Assembly: GCF_003086295.3 (NCBI RefSeq)
Contig: NC_092046.1
Span: 100,729,363-100,793,362, forward strand
From: Arachis hypogaea
Lineage: Eukaryota > Streptophyta > Magnoliopsida > Fabales > Fabaceae
Direction: 5' to 3'
Length of the DNA: 64,000 bases
Positions 1 to 11,500 of the stretch are shown one piece after another (position 1 is the first letter of the stretch; every line of letters begins with the position of its first letter). The position numbers and the translations under genes are program-made. Below the pieces are notes generated by a model. It did no database searches. It was not told the origin of the DNA and saw only the letters and a list, made by a program, of their open reading frames with translations.

Positions 1-1155
1 ATTAATTGTTATTGTTATTTTCGAAAATTTGATGCTATGTTAAGAAAAAGATTTTTGAAAAATATTTTTATAATTTTCGAAAATAACTAAAAAAATGAAA
101 AAGATTTGATTTTTGAAAAAGATTTTGAAAAAGATAAGATTTTTAAATTGAAAATTTGATTTGACTCATAAAAACAACTAGATTTTAAAATTTTTTGAAA
201 AAGTCAAATCTAATTTTCGAAATTTTAAAAGAAAAAAAAGGAAAGATATATTTTTTTTATTTTTGAATTTTTTATGATGAGAGAGAAAAACAAGAAAAAT
301 GATGCAATGCATGAAAGTTATGGATCAAAACATGTGATGCATGCAAGAATACTATGAATGTCAAGATGAACACCAAGAACACTTTGAATGTCAAGATGAA
401 CACCAAGAACATATTTTTGAAAAATTTTTAATGCAAGGAAAATATGCACGACACCAAACTTAGAATTCTTTAATGCTTAGACACTAAGAATTCAAGAATG
501 CATATGAAAAACAAGAAAAGACACAAAACATGCAAATGCAAAGATCAAATAAGAAGACTTACCAAGAACAACTTGAAGATCATGAAGAACACTATGAATG
601 CATGAGAGTTTTCGAAAAAATGCAAGATGAGTATGCAATTGACACCAAACTTATAACATGACTCAAGACTCAAACAAGAAACACAAAAATGTTTTTGATT
701 TTTATGATTTTATGATTTTTTTGTATTTTCTTTTAATTTTTTTTTCAAAAATCATTTTGAAAAAGAAAAATAAGGATTCCAAAATTTTTAATATGAATTC
801 CAGGAATCTTATGCTCTTTAGTCTAAAGCTCCAATCAAACGGTCAGGCATGGCTTAATAGCCAGCCAAGCTTTAGTATGTACTCAGACATGACACGTCTA
901 ACATGCCCTACAGTCGTGGCTTTAAAGCCAACCAGGCTTCAACATGCTCTATGAAACACTAGAATTCATTCTTAAAAATTCTGAAGAAAAATATATTTTT
1001 GAAAACATTTTTATTTAAAAAATTTTTCAAAAACAAAGGATAAATTTTTTGAAAGATTTTTTTAAAAAAAAATTTTTTTTTTGAAAAGAAAACAAAAAGA
1101 AAACTACCTGATCTGAGCAACAAGATGAACCGTCAGTTGTCCAAACTCAAACAAT
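1..1155 (-). other. Untranslated leader of element C (AT-rich, no gene)
   Basis: No supportable coding sequence. The stretch is made of degenerate TTTTTGAAAAAGATA and TTTTCGAAAA motifs plus two copies of ACACCAAACTTA (near 451 and 642), the complement of the motif beside the 3' LTRs. Close to the PBS are two palindromes, TGGCT-TAAT-AGCCA (850-863) and TGGCTTTAAAGCCA (917-930). They are shared with the leader of B and placed like retroviral dimerisation or packaging signals. The short 98-codon frame at 658-954 is low-complexity and not credible. Confidence 0.75.
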
Positions 1156-1172
1156 CCCCGGCAACGGCGCCA
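1156..1172 (-). promoter_or_regulatory. Primer-binding site of element C (tRNA-Asp)
   Basis: On the plus strand this reads CCCCGGCAACGGCGCCA, the 3' end of plant tRNA-Asp including CCA, so the minus-strand RNA would pair with that tRNA to prime reverse transcription. Six bases (AGTTTT in the sense strand) separate it from the LTR end at 1179. Confidence 0.92.
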
Positions 1173-1178
1173 AAAACT

Positions 1179-2822
1179 TGGTGTGCATAAATTGTGATTA
1201 CACTTTGATTATGTAAAATTCATTGCTCTTTCTTTCCCTGGCAATAGCACCAAAAACACGATGCCAATACCATGGTTCCCAACTTCCCACAACTAACCAG
1301 CAAGTGCACTGGGTCGTCCAAGTAATACCTTACGTGAGTAAGGGTCAAATCCCACGGAGATTGTTGGTATGAAGCAAGCTATGGTCACCTTGTAAATCTC
1401 AGTCAGGCAGATATAAAATAGTAATGGGGTTTTCGAAATTAATTAATAAAATAAGGATAGAAATACTTATGTAACTCATTGGTGAGAATTTCAGATAAGC
1501 GTATGGAGATGCATTCGTTCCTCTGAACCTCTGCTTTCCTGCTGTCTTCATCCAATCAATCTTACTCCTTTCTATGGCTGGCTTTATGCAAGGGCATCAC
1601 CGTTGTCAGTGGCTACATCCCCTCCTCTTGTGAAAATGGTCCAAGATGCCCTGTCACGGCACGGCTAATCATCTGAGGTTCCCGATCATGCTGGAATAGG
1701 ATTCACCCTCCTTTTGCGTCTGTCACTACGCCCAGCACTCGCGAGTTTGAAGCTCGTCACAGTCATTCAATCATTGAATCCTACTCGGAATACCACAGAC
1801 AAGGTTTAGACTTTCCGGATTCTCTTGAATGCCGCCATCATTCTAGCTTACACCACGAAGATTCTGATTAAGAGATCTAAGAGATACTCATTCAATCTAA
1901 TGTAGAACGGAAGTGGTTTTCAGGAACGCGTTCATAGGGAATGATGATGATTGTCACATTCATCACATTCAGGTTGAAGTGCGAATGAATATCTTAGAAG
2001 CGAAATAAGATGAATTGAATAGAAAACAGTAGTACTTTGCATTAATCTTTGAGGAACAGCAGAGCTCCACACCTTAATCTATGGAGTGTAGAAACTCTAC
2101 CGTTGAAAATACATAAGTGAATAGAGGGTAGGCATGGCCGAGTGGCCAGCCTCCCATGGAGGTCTAGAGATCTAAAAATGATCAAAAGATGTCTAATACA
2201 ATAGTAAAAGGTCCTATTTATAGTAAACTAGCTACTAGGGTTTACAGAAGTAAGTAATTGATGCATAAATCCACTTCCGGGGCCCACTTGGTGTGTGCTT
2301 GGGCTGAGCTTGAGTGTTGCACGTGTATAGGTCCTTCTTGGAGTTGAACGCCAGCTTTTGTGCCAGTTTGGGCGTTGAACTCCACTTTGCAGCTTGTTTC
2401 TGGTGCTGGACGCCAGAATTGGGCAGAGAGCTGGCGTTAAACGCCAGTTTGCGTCGTCTAAATTTGGGCAAAGTATGGACTCTTATATATTTCTGGAAAG
2501 CCCTGGATGTCTACTTTTCAACGCAATTGGAAGCGTGCCATTTCGAGTTCTGTAGCTCCAGAAAATCCATTTTGAGTGCAGGGAGGTCAGAATCCAACAG
2601 CATCAGCAGTCCTTCTTCAACCTCTGAATCTGATTTTTGCTCATGTCCCTCAATTTCAGCCAGAAAATACCTGAAATCATAGAAAAACACACAAACTCAT
2701 AGTAAAGTCCAGAAATGTGAATTTAACATAAAAACTAATGAAAACATCCCTAAAAGTAACTAGATTCTACTAAAAACATACTAAAAATAATGCCAAAAAG
2801 CGTATAAATTATTCGCTCATCA
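1179..2822 (-). repeat. 5' LTR of element C
   Basis: 1644 bp. In the sense (minus) strand it starts TGATGAGCGAATAATTTA and ends CACACCA, followed by the PBS. It shares the order of blocks seen in the LTRs of A, B, F, G and H: terminal block, gene-like block, GGCGTT palindromes (about 2340-2450), and the highly conserved U5-like block with 'ccttacgtgagtaagg'. A hairpin TGGCC-GAGT-GGCCA is at 2135-2148. A second, mutated PBS-like sequence lies inside it at 1236-1252 (see findings). Confidence 0.88.
2340..2455. repeat. GGCGTT palindrome array inside LTR of C
   Basis: About four imperfect 13-15 bp palindromes of the type TGGCGTTNAACGCCA spaced 25-40 bp apart. The same array type recurs in the other LTRs of this group and in their internal regions. 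Confidence 0.8.
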
Positions 2823-2985
2823 GCGTTCAGCGCCAGCTCTTCTCCAGGGTGTAATTCTGGCGTTCAAATGCCCAGATGCTGCCCATTTTGGGCGTTCAGC
2901 ACCAGAACCATGCTCTGTTCTGGCATTGAACGCCAGCCAGATGCTTCTTACTGGCGTTTAAACGCCAGTAAGGTCTTCCTCCAGG
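2823..2985. repeat. GGCGTT palindrome array downstream of protease in B
   Basis: Repeated GGCGTTCAGCGCCAG / CTGGCGTTTAAACGCCAG-type palindromes, ending with a CTCCAGGGTGT block that is also found after the arrays in F and H. Noncoding in all frames. It lies between the two-hairpin element and the place of ORF3. Confidence 0.75.
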
Positions 2986-3110
2986 GTGTGATTTTTCTTC
3001 TGCTGTTTTTGATTCCGTTTTCAATTTTTATATTTATTTTGTGACTCCACATGATCATGAACCTAATAAAACATGTAAGAACAAGAAAAATAAAATTAGA
3101 TAAATAAAAA

Positions 3111-3157
3111 TTGGGTTGCCTCCCAACAAGCGCTTCTTTAATGTCAATAGCTTGACA
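3111..3157 (-). ncRNA. Two-hairpin post-pol RNA element (copy in B)
   Basis: Read on the minus strand: hairpin 1 is TGTCAA-GCTA-TTGACA (3157-3142, perfect 6-bp stem) and hairpin 2 is TTGGG-AGGCAA-CCCAA (3126-3111). They are joined by a short ATTAAAGAAGCGCTTG linker. The same arrangement is in A, D, E, F and H with compensatory stem changes. Here it follows the protease directly because pol is absent. Confidence 0.75.
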
Positions 3158-3175
3158 GTGGGCTCTCATGGAGCC

Positions 3176-4817
3176 TCACAGATGTTCAGAGCATTGTTGA
3201 AACTTCCCAACACCAAACTTAGAGTTTGGATATGGGAGTTCAACACCAAACTTAGAGTTTGGTTGTGGCCTCCCAACACCAAACTTAGAGTTTGACTGTG
3301 GGGGCTCTGGTTGACTCTGTTTTGAGAGAAGCTTACTGTGCCTCTTTTCCATGTTTACAGAAGGGAAACCTTGAGTTGTAAACACAAGGGAGTCCTCATT
3401 CAATTGAAGGACTAATTCACCTCTGTCAACATCAATCACAGCTCTTGCTGTGGCTAGGAAAGGTCTTCCAAGGATGATGGATTCATCCTCATCCTTCCCA
3501 GTATCAAGGATTATGAAATCAGAAGGGATGTAAAGGCCTCAACCTTTACTAACACGTCCTCTACTTGTCCATAAGCCTGTTTTCTTGAATTGTCTGCCAT
3601 CTCTAATGAGATTTTAGCAGCTTGCACCCCATAGATTCCCAGTTTCTCTATTACAGAGAGGGGCATGAGGTTTATCCCTGACCCAAGGTCACATAGAGCC
3701 TTCTCAAAGGTCATGGTGCCTATGGTACAAGGTATTAAGAACTTTCCAGGATCCTGTTTCTTCTGAGGCAATGTCAGTTGATCCAGATCACTTAGCTTAT
3801 TGGTGAACAAGGGAGGTTCATCTTCCCAAGTTTCAATACCAAATAATTTGGCATTCAACTTCATGATTTCACCAAGGTACTTGGTAACTTACTCTTCAGT
3901 AACATCCTCATTCTCTTCAGAAGATGAATACTCGTCAGAGCTCATGAAGGGCATAAGGAGGTTCAATGGAATCTCTATGGTCTCTAGATGAGTCTCAGAT
4001 TCCTTTGGTTCCTCAAAGGGAAACTCCTTTTTTATCACTGGATGTCCCAGGAGGTCTTCCTCACTGGGAATTACGTCCTCAACCTCCCTTACAGGTTCGG
4101 CCATGGTGGTTATGTCAATGGCCTTGCACTCTCCTTTTGGACTTTCTTCTGTATTGCTTGGGAGAGTACTAGGAGGGATTTCAGTGATCCTTTTACTCAG
4201 CTGGCCCACTTGTGCTTCCAAATTTCTAATGGAGGATCTTGTTTCATTCATGAAACTCACACTGGCCTTAGATAGATCAGAGACTAAATTTGCTAAGCTA
4301 GATGGATTCTGCTCATAATTCTCTGTCTGTTGCTGAGTGGATGATGGAAAAGGTTTACTACTGTTAAACCTATTTCTTCCACCATTATTAAAGCCTTGTT
4401 AAGGCTTTTGTTGATCCTTCCATGAGAAATTTGGATGATTTCTCCATGATGGATTATAGGTGTTTCCATAAGGTTTAACCATATAATTTACCTCTGCTAT
4501 TGTAGGGTTCTGAGGATCATAGGCCTCTTCTTCAGAAGGCGCCTCTTGATTACTATTGGATGCAGCTTGCATTCCATTCAGACTCTGAGAAATCATATTG
4601 ACCTGTTGGGTCAATAATTTGTTCTGAGCCAATATGGCATTCAGAGTATCAATTTCAAGAACTCCCTTCTTCATAGGCGTCCCATTACTCACAGGATTCC
4701 TCTCGGAAGTGTACATGAACTGGTTACTAGCAACCATGTCAATGAGTTCTTGAGCTTCTGCAGGCGTTTTCTTTAGGTGAATGGATCCACCTGCAGAAGT
4801 ATCCAATGACATTTTAG
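3176..4817 (-). pseudogene. gag C-terminal part and aspartic protease of B (broken)
   Basis: This is the downstream part of the gag-protease frame of B. It encodes the late gag linker (ends of QQVNMISQSLNGMQ and RNHPNFSWKDQQK type), an acidic spacer (EEPKESETHLETIEIPLN), then a retropepsin-like domain with the active-site motif CDLGSGINLMPLSV near 3690 and the second signature ILGRPFLATA near 3470. There are in-frame stops at about 4399 and 3892, and a one-base deletion near 3540 relative to H. After the protease come three tandem PNSKFGV repeats (3205-3310), encoded by copies of AACACCAAACTTAGAGTTTGG. No CCHC zinc knuckle is visible in gag. The frame continues into 15984-16670 once A is removed. 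The product would process Gag in the particle; this copy is dead. Confidence 0.82.
3205..3312 (-). repeat. Three tandem CACCAAACTTAGAGTTTG repeats
   Basis: Units begin near 3209, 3241 and 3286. They encode PNSKFGV heptads at the C-terminus of the protease frame and contain the ACACCAAACTTA motif found about twenty times in the window. Confidence 0.75.
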
Positions 4818-4822
4818 CTAAT
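4818..4822. repeat. Target-site duplication CTAAT (left copy, element A)
   Basis: CTAAT directly left of the LTR start TGGTGCACG at 4823, matched by CTAAT at 15979-15983 right of the distal LTR end. Both lie in B gag codons, and deleting A plus one copy keeps frame. Confidence 0.92.
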
Positions 4823-5420
4823 TGGTGCACGAATTGTGAATCACACTTTTCACAACTCATACCACTTACCAGCAAGTGCACTGGGTCGTCCAACTAATAC
4901 CTTACGTGAGTAAGGGTTGAATCCCACAGAGATTGTTGGTTTGAAGCAATCTATGGTTATCTTGTAAATCTTAGTCAGGAAGTCAGTTATGTTTATCAGT
5001 TGAATTACGAATAACCAAGAGAGCATAGAACTGGCATTGAACACCAGTTTACGTCATCTATCCTTGAGCAAAGTATGGACTATTATATATTTTTGGAAAG
5101 CCCTGGATGTCTACTTTCCAACGAAATTGGAAGCACGCCATTTCGAGTTCTGTAGCTCCAGAAAATCCACTTTGAGTGCAGGGAGGTCAGAATCCAACAG
5201 CATCAGCAGTCCTTTTTCAGCCTGAATCAGATTTTTGCTCAACTCCTTCAATTTCAGCCAGAAAAATACCTGAAATTACAGAAAAACACACAACTCATAG
5301 TAAAGTTCAGAAATATGAATTTTTCCTAAAAACTAATGAAAATAAACTAAAAACTAACTAAAACATACTAAAAACTATATGAAATTAACTCCAAAAAGCG
5401 TATAAAATATCCGCTCATCA
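4823..5420 (-). repeat. 3' LTR of element A with about 944 bp internal deletion
   Basis: 598 bp against 1542 bp for the 5' LTR. The sequence follows the 5' LTR up to 'gagagcata', then jumps to the block starting AACTGGC (equivalent of about 15588). Lost are the middle of the LTR and most of the palindromes. The short AG-type overlap at the junction suggests illegitimate recombination. Confidence 0.88.
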
Positions 5421-5458
5421 CAACACCAAACTTAAACTGTTGCTTGTCCTCAAGCAAC
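5421..5458 (-). promoter_or_regulatory. 3' LTR-proximal hairpin and PPT-equivalent of A
   Basis: On the minus strand a perfect hairpin GTTGCTTG-AGGA-CAAGCAAC (5458-5439) is followed by AGTTTAAGTTTGGTGTTG and then the LTR start TGATGAGCGG. This is where the polypurine tract that primes plus-strand DNA should lie. F and G carry the same hairpin with a GGGA loop. Confidence 0.75.
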
Positions 5459-6459
5459 TAGACAAATAAAATAGAAGACTAATAGGTTGAGAAGCAATAA
5501 TATATCAGAGTTTTTGAGTGAAGCTCAGATTCCAATTAGATGAGCGGGACTAGCAGCTTTTTGCTTCCGAACAGTTTTGGCATCTCACTTTATCCATTGA
5601 AGCTCAGAGTGATTGGCATCTATAAGAACTTAGAATTCAGATAGTGTTATTGATTCTCCTATTTCAGTATGATGATTCTTGAACACAGCTATTTCATGAG
5701 TCTTGGCCGTGGCCCTAAGCAATTTGTTTTCCAGTATTACCCCTGGATACATAAATGCCACAGACACATAATTGGGTGAACCCTTTGGATGGTGACTCAG
5801 CTTTGCTAAAGTCCCAAATTAGAGGTGTCCAGAGTTCTTAAGCACACTCTTCTTTCTGCTTTGGACCTTGACTTTAACCGCTCAGTCTCAAGTTTTCACT
5901 TGACACCTTCACGCCACAAGCACATAGTTAGGGACAGCTTGGTTTAGCCGCTTAGGCCAGGATTTTATTCCCTATCCACTGATGCTCAAAGCCTTGTGAT
6001 CCTTTTTATTACCCTTTCCTTTTGGTTTTAAGGGCTATTGGCTTTTTCTGCTTTTTTTTTTGCTGCTTTTTCTTGCTTCAAGAATCATTTTTATGATTTT
6101 TCAGATTATCAATAACATGTCTCATGTTCATCATTCTTTCAAGAGCCAACATATTTAACAGTCTTAAGCAACAAATTCAAAAGACATATGCACTGTTCAA
6201 GCATTCATTCAGAAGACAGAAAGTATTGCCACCACATGTAACTAATTAGAATTTCTCTTATTAAAACTCAAAATTTTATTGCCTCTTATTCAAAAGATCT
6301 ACTATTTTATTCATGTTTGCTGATGATGAGAAAAATAAACTATAGCTTAATTAGAGATAAGATCAAAACAGATACTAATTACTACTATATGACTCCTAAG
6401 GTAAACTTTTCTAATGACACTATCACAGATTTAAAGCAGAAATTGGAATTTAACAACCT
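5459..6459 (-). other. Noncoding stretch between ORF3 and 3' LTR of A
   Basis: No reading frame of quality. It is conserved with F (39734-40800), H (53785-54570) and, inverted, G (51280-52117), including a pyrimidine/purine-rich segment near 6030-6070 and the block 'cttgacaccttcacgcc'. It is a long 3' untranslated segment of the element. Confidence 0.65.
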
Positions 6460-7585
6460 TTATTCTGGGGGAACAGGGGTTCCTCTGATCCTTGGGGTGC
6501 TCGGCCCTGCAAGAGATAACTTTTGGCGCTTCAAGTCCCTTAAGTCACGCCCTTGCTCCTCTTGTTCTTTAAACATATAGGTAAGAATTTGACTGTGTTC
6601 CTTCTGTTCTTTTATTATTTGCTCCATAGCTTCCCGTATCTTGGTGATAGACGTCTCAAGATACTCCCAATATTCAGATTGAGGGATTTCTGGGAGGAAT
6701 TCCTGTGTTTTCTTCTTGGTGGGATCCTCCTGTGCTTGTTGTTTTTTCCATTGATGCCTTGGTGATTGGTTTCTCAACTGAGATGTACTCAGTTATTCCC
6801 ATCCTTACTCCAGCATCCTTGCAGAGCAGCGATATCACGCTTGGATAAGCCAACCTGGCCTCCTTAGAATTTTTGTTAGCAATTTTGTAGAGTTCAACTG
6901 AGATCAGCTGATGAACTTCCACTTCCTTTCCCATCATGATGCAATGGATCATCACTGCTCTTTTAACTGTGACTTCAGAACGGTTGCTAGTAGGCAACAG
7001 AGAATGCCCAATGAAGTCCAGCCATCCTCTAGCGACTAGTTTGAGATCTTCTCTCTTGAGTTGATTTGGGACACCCTTTGTGTTGGTGGTCCACCTGGCT
7101 TCAGGGATACATATGTCCTCTAGAATCTTATCCAGACCCTTATCTGTTCTCATCATTCTCCTGTTGAAGGAATCTGGATCATCTTTCAGCTGAGGTAGCT
7201 TTAAGATCTCTCTGATCTTGTCAGGGGTGGTATGAACAATCTTTCCTCTGACCATGGTCCGATATTCATAGAAAGCAGTTCCAGATAGTTTTTGCTTGTC
7301 AGTCTGCCACATATTAGCATAAAACTCCTGGATCATATTCCTTCCCACTTTCGTTTCAGGATTAGCTAGGACTTCCCAGTTCCTGATTCGAATTTGCTCC
7401 TGGATCTCCGGATATTCATCTTCTTTCAGATCGAATCTAACTTCCGGGATCACTGATCTCAGACCCATTATTTTATTATAATGGTCTGAATGTTCTTTAG
7501 ATAAGAACTTCCCTTGATTCCAAAGTGGTTTTGGAACGCTCTCTTTCTTGCCTCTTGGAGTGGGTTGTTTTCCTTTGGGAGCCAT
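6460..7585 (-). pseudogene. ORF3 (env-position) protein of element A, one frameshift
   Basis: Extra protein encoded between pol and the 3' LTR. The most likely start is the ATG at 7585 (MAPKGKQPTPRGKK), because H starts with the same MAPK motif. It has a basic, nuclear-signal-like N-terminus, then a globular domain of about 230 residues with RGWLDFIGHSLLPTSNRSEV and VKRAVMIHCIMM, then (after a frameshift near 6777) a charged C-terminus predicted as coiled coil (EYLETSITKIREAMEQIIKE). No signal peptide or membrane segment is visible, so it does not look like a fusion glycoprotein despite its env position. From memory the central domain resembles the 'putative plant transposon protein' family (Pfam PF20167). 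Function unknown. Confidence 0.75.
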
Positions 7586-8160
7586 GATCTTAGTGATCGC
7601 GGATAAACACACCAAACTTAGAGGTTTGTTTGTCCTCAAGCGAAAGAAAAGAAAGGAGAGGGAGAGAAGGAGAGCTAGGTGCAATTTTTGATGGGAGGGG
7701 AGGGAGGCCGAACTCAAATTTATAGGGAGGGAGGGTGGGTTTTTCGAAAAAGAAGAGATAAAGATATGATAAAAAGATTTATTTGGAAAAGATAAGATAG
7801 AAGATATGATAAGAGAAGATATAGTTTAAAATTGAGAGGATATGAAAGATTTTTGAAAAAGATAGATTTAGATTTTGAAAAAGATAAAGTGGAGGTTTTG
7901 AAAAAGATATTGATGAGTTGAAAAGATAGATTTGTAAAAAAAAAAAATTGAAAAGAGTTGGATTGAATTTGCAAAGAGGCCTGGTGCTTATGGATTAAAA
8001 TACATTTGATATTTTTAGGGTAGGGTTTTTAGAAATTATGGAATTTAGAAATCAAGGTTCTTAACATGTTTATGTAAGAAATCATGAATTGAAGTATGAA
8101 AATCAAGATTTAGAATGAAAAAATTTGAATAAAAATGAGTTTTGTCTCCTCCCTGCCATC
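7586..8160 (-). other. AT-rich spacer upstream of ORF3 in A
   Basis: Contains a second, decayed copy of the 3' hairpin plus TAAGTTTGGTGT motif near 7605-7650 (GCTTG-AGGA-CAAAC core), a GA-rich tract at 7640-7740 and GAAAAAGATA-type repeats at 7740-7960. No gene seen. Confidence 0.65.
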
Positions 8161-8400
8161 CTAGCGTTTGAACGCCCAAACACTGCCTGTTTTGGGTGTT
8201 CAGCGCCCAATTGCTGCTCTCCTGGGCATTCAACGCCCAACTACTGCCATTACTGGCGTTCAACGCCCAGTGGGTGCCCATTTCTGGCGTTGAACGCCCA
8301 GATTGCTACCATTACTGGCGTTCAACGCCCAGTGGATGCCCATTTTGGGCGTTGAACGCCCAAAATACACTTTTACTGGCGTTTTCTTGCCAGTGAGCTC
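8160..8400. repeat. GGCGTT palindrome array between pol and ORF3 of A
   Basis: About eight palindromes of the type TGGCGTTCAACGCCCA, spaced roughly 25-40 bp, with alternating TGCCCATTT spacers. It lies just downstream (sense) of the two-hairpin element. Confidence 0.85.
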
Positions 8401-8529
8401 TTTTTCTCTGTTTTGTGTGCCGAGGTCTTCTGTAAATGATTCCTTACCTTAGTGTCAGTGAATTTTATATAAACAAATAAAAATAAAAATAAAAATAGGG
8501 CAAAATGCTTAGAGGATTGTTGCCCCATG

Positions 8530-8576
8530 GCTGGGTTGCCTCCCAGCAAGCGCTTCTTTATTGTCTTTAGCTGGAC
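8530..8576 (-). ncRNA. Two-hairpin post-pol RNA element (copy in A)
   Basis: Minus strand: hairpin 1 GTC-CAGCTAAA-GAC (8576-8563, only 3 pairs kept) and hairpin 2 GCTGGG-AGGCAA-CCCAGC (8547-8530, perfect 6-bp stem), followed by CATGG. It starts 12 nt after the pol stop at 8589-8591. Confidence 0.75.
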
Positions 8577-8588
8577 CTTGCTGAGCTT

Positions 8589-11500
8589 TTAATCTAGCTT
8601 CAGCCTTGAGAATTCTTGCTCAATGTTGCCTTCAAGATAGTGCTTGATTCTCTGTCCATTGACAATGAACTTCTTATCAGAATCAATATCTTGAAGCTCC
8701 ATATAACCATATGGTGATACACTTGTAATCACGTATGGTCCCCTCCACCGGGATTTCAGTTTCCCGGGGAATAGCCTGAGTCAAGAGTTAAACAACAGAA
8801 CCTTCTGTCCTGGTTCAAAGATTCTAGATGACAGCTTTCTGTCATGCCACTTTTTTTATTTCTCTTTATAAAGCTTGGCATTTTCGAAAGCTGTGAATCT
8901 GAATTCCTCTAGCTCATTTAGCTGGAGCAATCGTTTTTCTCCTGCTAATTTGGCATCAAAGTTTAGGAATGTGGTTGCCTAGTAGGCCTTATGTTCCAGT
9001 TCCACGGGCAGGTGACATGCCTTACCATACACGAGTTGGTATGGAGAGGTCCCTATAGGGGTCTTGAATGCTGTTCTGTAAGCCCACAGAGCATCATCTA
9101 AGCTCCGTGTCCAATCCTTTCTACGGGTATTTACTGTCCATTCTAGGATTCTCTTTAATTCTCTGTTAGAGACTTCAGCTTGCCCATTAGTTTGTGGATG
9201 ATATGGAGTAGCTACCTTATGGTGAATTCCATACCGAACCATGGCAGAGTAAAGCTGTTTATTGCAGAAGTGAGTGCCCCCATCACTGATTAGTACTCTA
9301 GGGACACCAAACCTGCTAAAGATATGTTTCTGGAGGAACTTCAGCACTGTCTTAGTATCATTAGTGGGTGTGGCAATGGCTTCAACCCATTTTGATACAT
9401 AGTCAACTGCCACCAGAATATAAGTGTTTGAGTATGATGGCGGGAAAGGTCCCATGAAGTCAATTCCCCATACGTCAAACAGCTCAATTTCCAAGATTCC
9501 TTGTTGAGGCATGGCGTAACCATGAGGCAGATTACCAGCTCTTTGGTAACTGTCACAGTTACGTACAAACTCTCGGGAATCTTTATAGAGTGTGGGCCAA
9601 TAGAAGCCACATTGGAGGACCTTGGTGGCTGTTCGCTCACCTCCGAAATGGCCTCCATATTGAGATCCATGGCAATGCCAAAGGATCCTCTGTGCTTCTT
9701 CTCTAGGCACACACCTACAGATTATTCCGTCTGCACATCTCTTAAAGAGATAAGGTTCACCCCACAAGTAGTACTTTGCATCAGTAATTAATTTCTTCTT
9801 TTGTATCCTGTTGTACTCCTTGGGTATGAACCTTGCAGCTTTATAGTTTGCAAAATCGGCAAACCATGGTGTTTCCTGAATGGCAAATAAATGCTCATCC
9901 GGAAAAGTCTCAGAGATCTCAAGAGAGGGGAGGGGCGTCCCTTCTACTGGCTCTATCCGGGACAGATGATCAGCTACTTGGTTCTCTGTTCCTTTTCTGT
10001 CTCTTATTTCTATATCAAACTCTTGCAGAAGCAACACCCATCTGATGAGCCTGGGTTTTGAATCCTGCTTTGTGAGTAGATATTTAAGAGCAGCATGATC
10101 AGTATACACAATCACTTTTGATCCTACTAAGTATGATCTGAACTTGTCAATGGCGTAAACCACTGCAAGTAATTCTTTTTCTGTGGTTGTGTAATTTTTT
10201 TGGGCATCATTTAAAACGCGACTAGCATAATAAATGACATGCAGAAGCTTGTCATGTCTCTGTCCCAATACTGCACCAATGGCGTGATCACTGGCATCAC
10301 ATATTAGCTCAAATGGTAACGTCCAGTCTGGTGCAGAAATGACTGGTGCTGTGACCAGCTTAGCTTTTAGTGTTTCGAACGCCTGCAGGCACTCTGTGTC
10401 AAACACAAATGGCGTGTTCGCAGCTAGCAGATTGCTTAGAGGTTTTGCGATTTTTGAAAAATCCTTTATAAACCTCCTATAGAATCATGCGTGCCCCAGA
10501 AAGCTTCTGATTGCCTTAACATTGGCAGGTGGTGGTAATTTTTCAATTACCTCTATTTTTGCTTGATCCATCTCTATTCCCTTGTTTGAAATTTTATGCC
10601 CAAGAACAATCCCTTCAGTCACCATGAAGTGACATTTTTCCCAGTTTAAAACTAGGTTGGTTTCTTGGCATCTTTTCAGAACAAGTTTCAGGTGATCAAG
10701 ACAGGAGCTGAATGAGTCTCCATATACTGAGAAGTAATCCATGAAGACTTCCAGAAATTTTTCCACCATATCAGAGAAAATAGAGAGCATGCATCTCTGG
10801 AAGGTTGCAGGCGCATTACATAGCCCAAATGGCATCCTTCTATAAGCAAACACTCCAGATGGACATGTGAATGCTGTTTTCTTTTGATCCTGAGGATCTA
10901 CTGCAATCTGGTTATAGCCTGAGTAGCCGTCCAAAAAGCAGTAATAATCATGACCTGCTAGTCTTTCTAGCATCTGGTCTATGAATGGTAAAGGAAAATG
11001 ATCCTTTCTGGTGGCTGTATTGAGCCTTCTGTAGTCAATACACATGCGCCACCCTGTAACTGTTCTTGTAGGAACCAGTTCATTTTTTTCATTATGAATC
11101 ACTGTCATGCCTCTCTTTTTTGGGACGACTTGGACAGGGCTCACCCAGGGGCTATCAGAAATAGGATAAATAATCCAAGCCTCTAGTAATTTGGTGACCT
11201 CTTTCTGCACCACTTCTTTCATGGCTGGATTTAGCCGCCTCTGTGGTTGAAGCACTGGTTTGGCATTATCCTCCAATAAGATTTTGTGCATGCATCTAGC
11301 TGGGCTTATGCCCTTAAGGACACCTATGGACCACCCAAGAGCTGTCTTGTGTGTCCTTAGCACTTGAATAAGTGCCTCCTCTTCCTGTGAATTTAAAGCA
11401 GAGCTTATGATCACTGGAAAAGTGTCACCTTCTCCCAGAAACGCATATTTCAAGGATGGTGGTAATGGCTTGAGCTCGGGTTTATGAGGTTTTTCCTCTT

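Larger units (their letters stand above)
1..2822 (-). mobile_element. Element C: 5' end of a non-autonomous-type LTR retrotransposon
   Basis: Only the 5' end of this minus-strand element is in the window: 5' LTR, PBS and untranslated leader; the rest runs off the left edge. The leader matches those of B (about 16750-18382) and H (about 59030-60640), and the LTR is of the same type, so C most likely belongs to the gag-protease-ORF3 family described for B and H. It is inserted in B: the right flank (2823 on) is internal B sequence, not the hairpin and TAAGTTTGGTGT block that lies next to 3' LTRs. The expected target duplication is GCGTT (2823-2827); its partner is outside the window. Confidence 0.8.

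Noticed and set aside
1156..1172. tRNA-Asp gene fragments
   Set aside because: Only the last 17 bases of tRNA-Asp are matched and each copy lies at an LTR edge; these are primer-binding sites.
8160..8400. Regularly spaced palindromic repeats that look like a CRISPR array
   Set aside because: Repeats are short and imperfect, spacers are themselves related (TGCCCATTT), no cas genes, and the same arrays occur in many plant retrotransposon LTRs.
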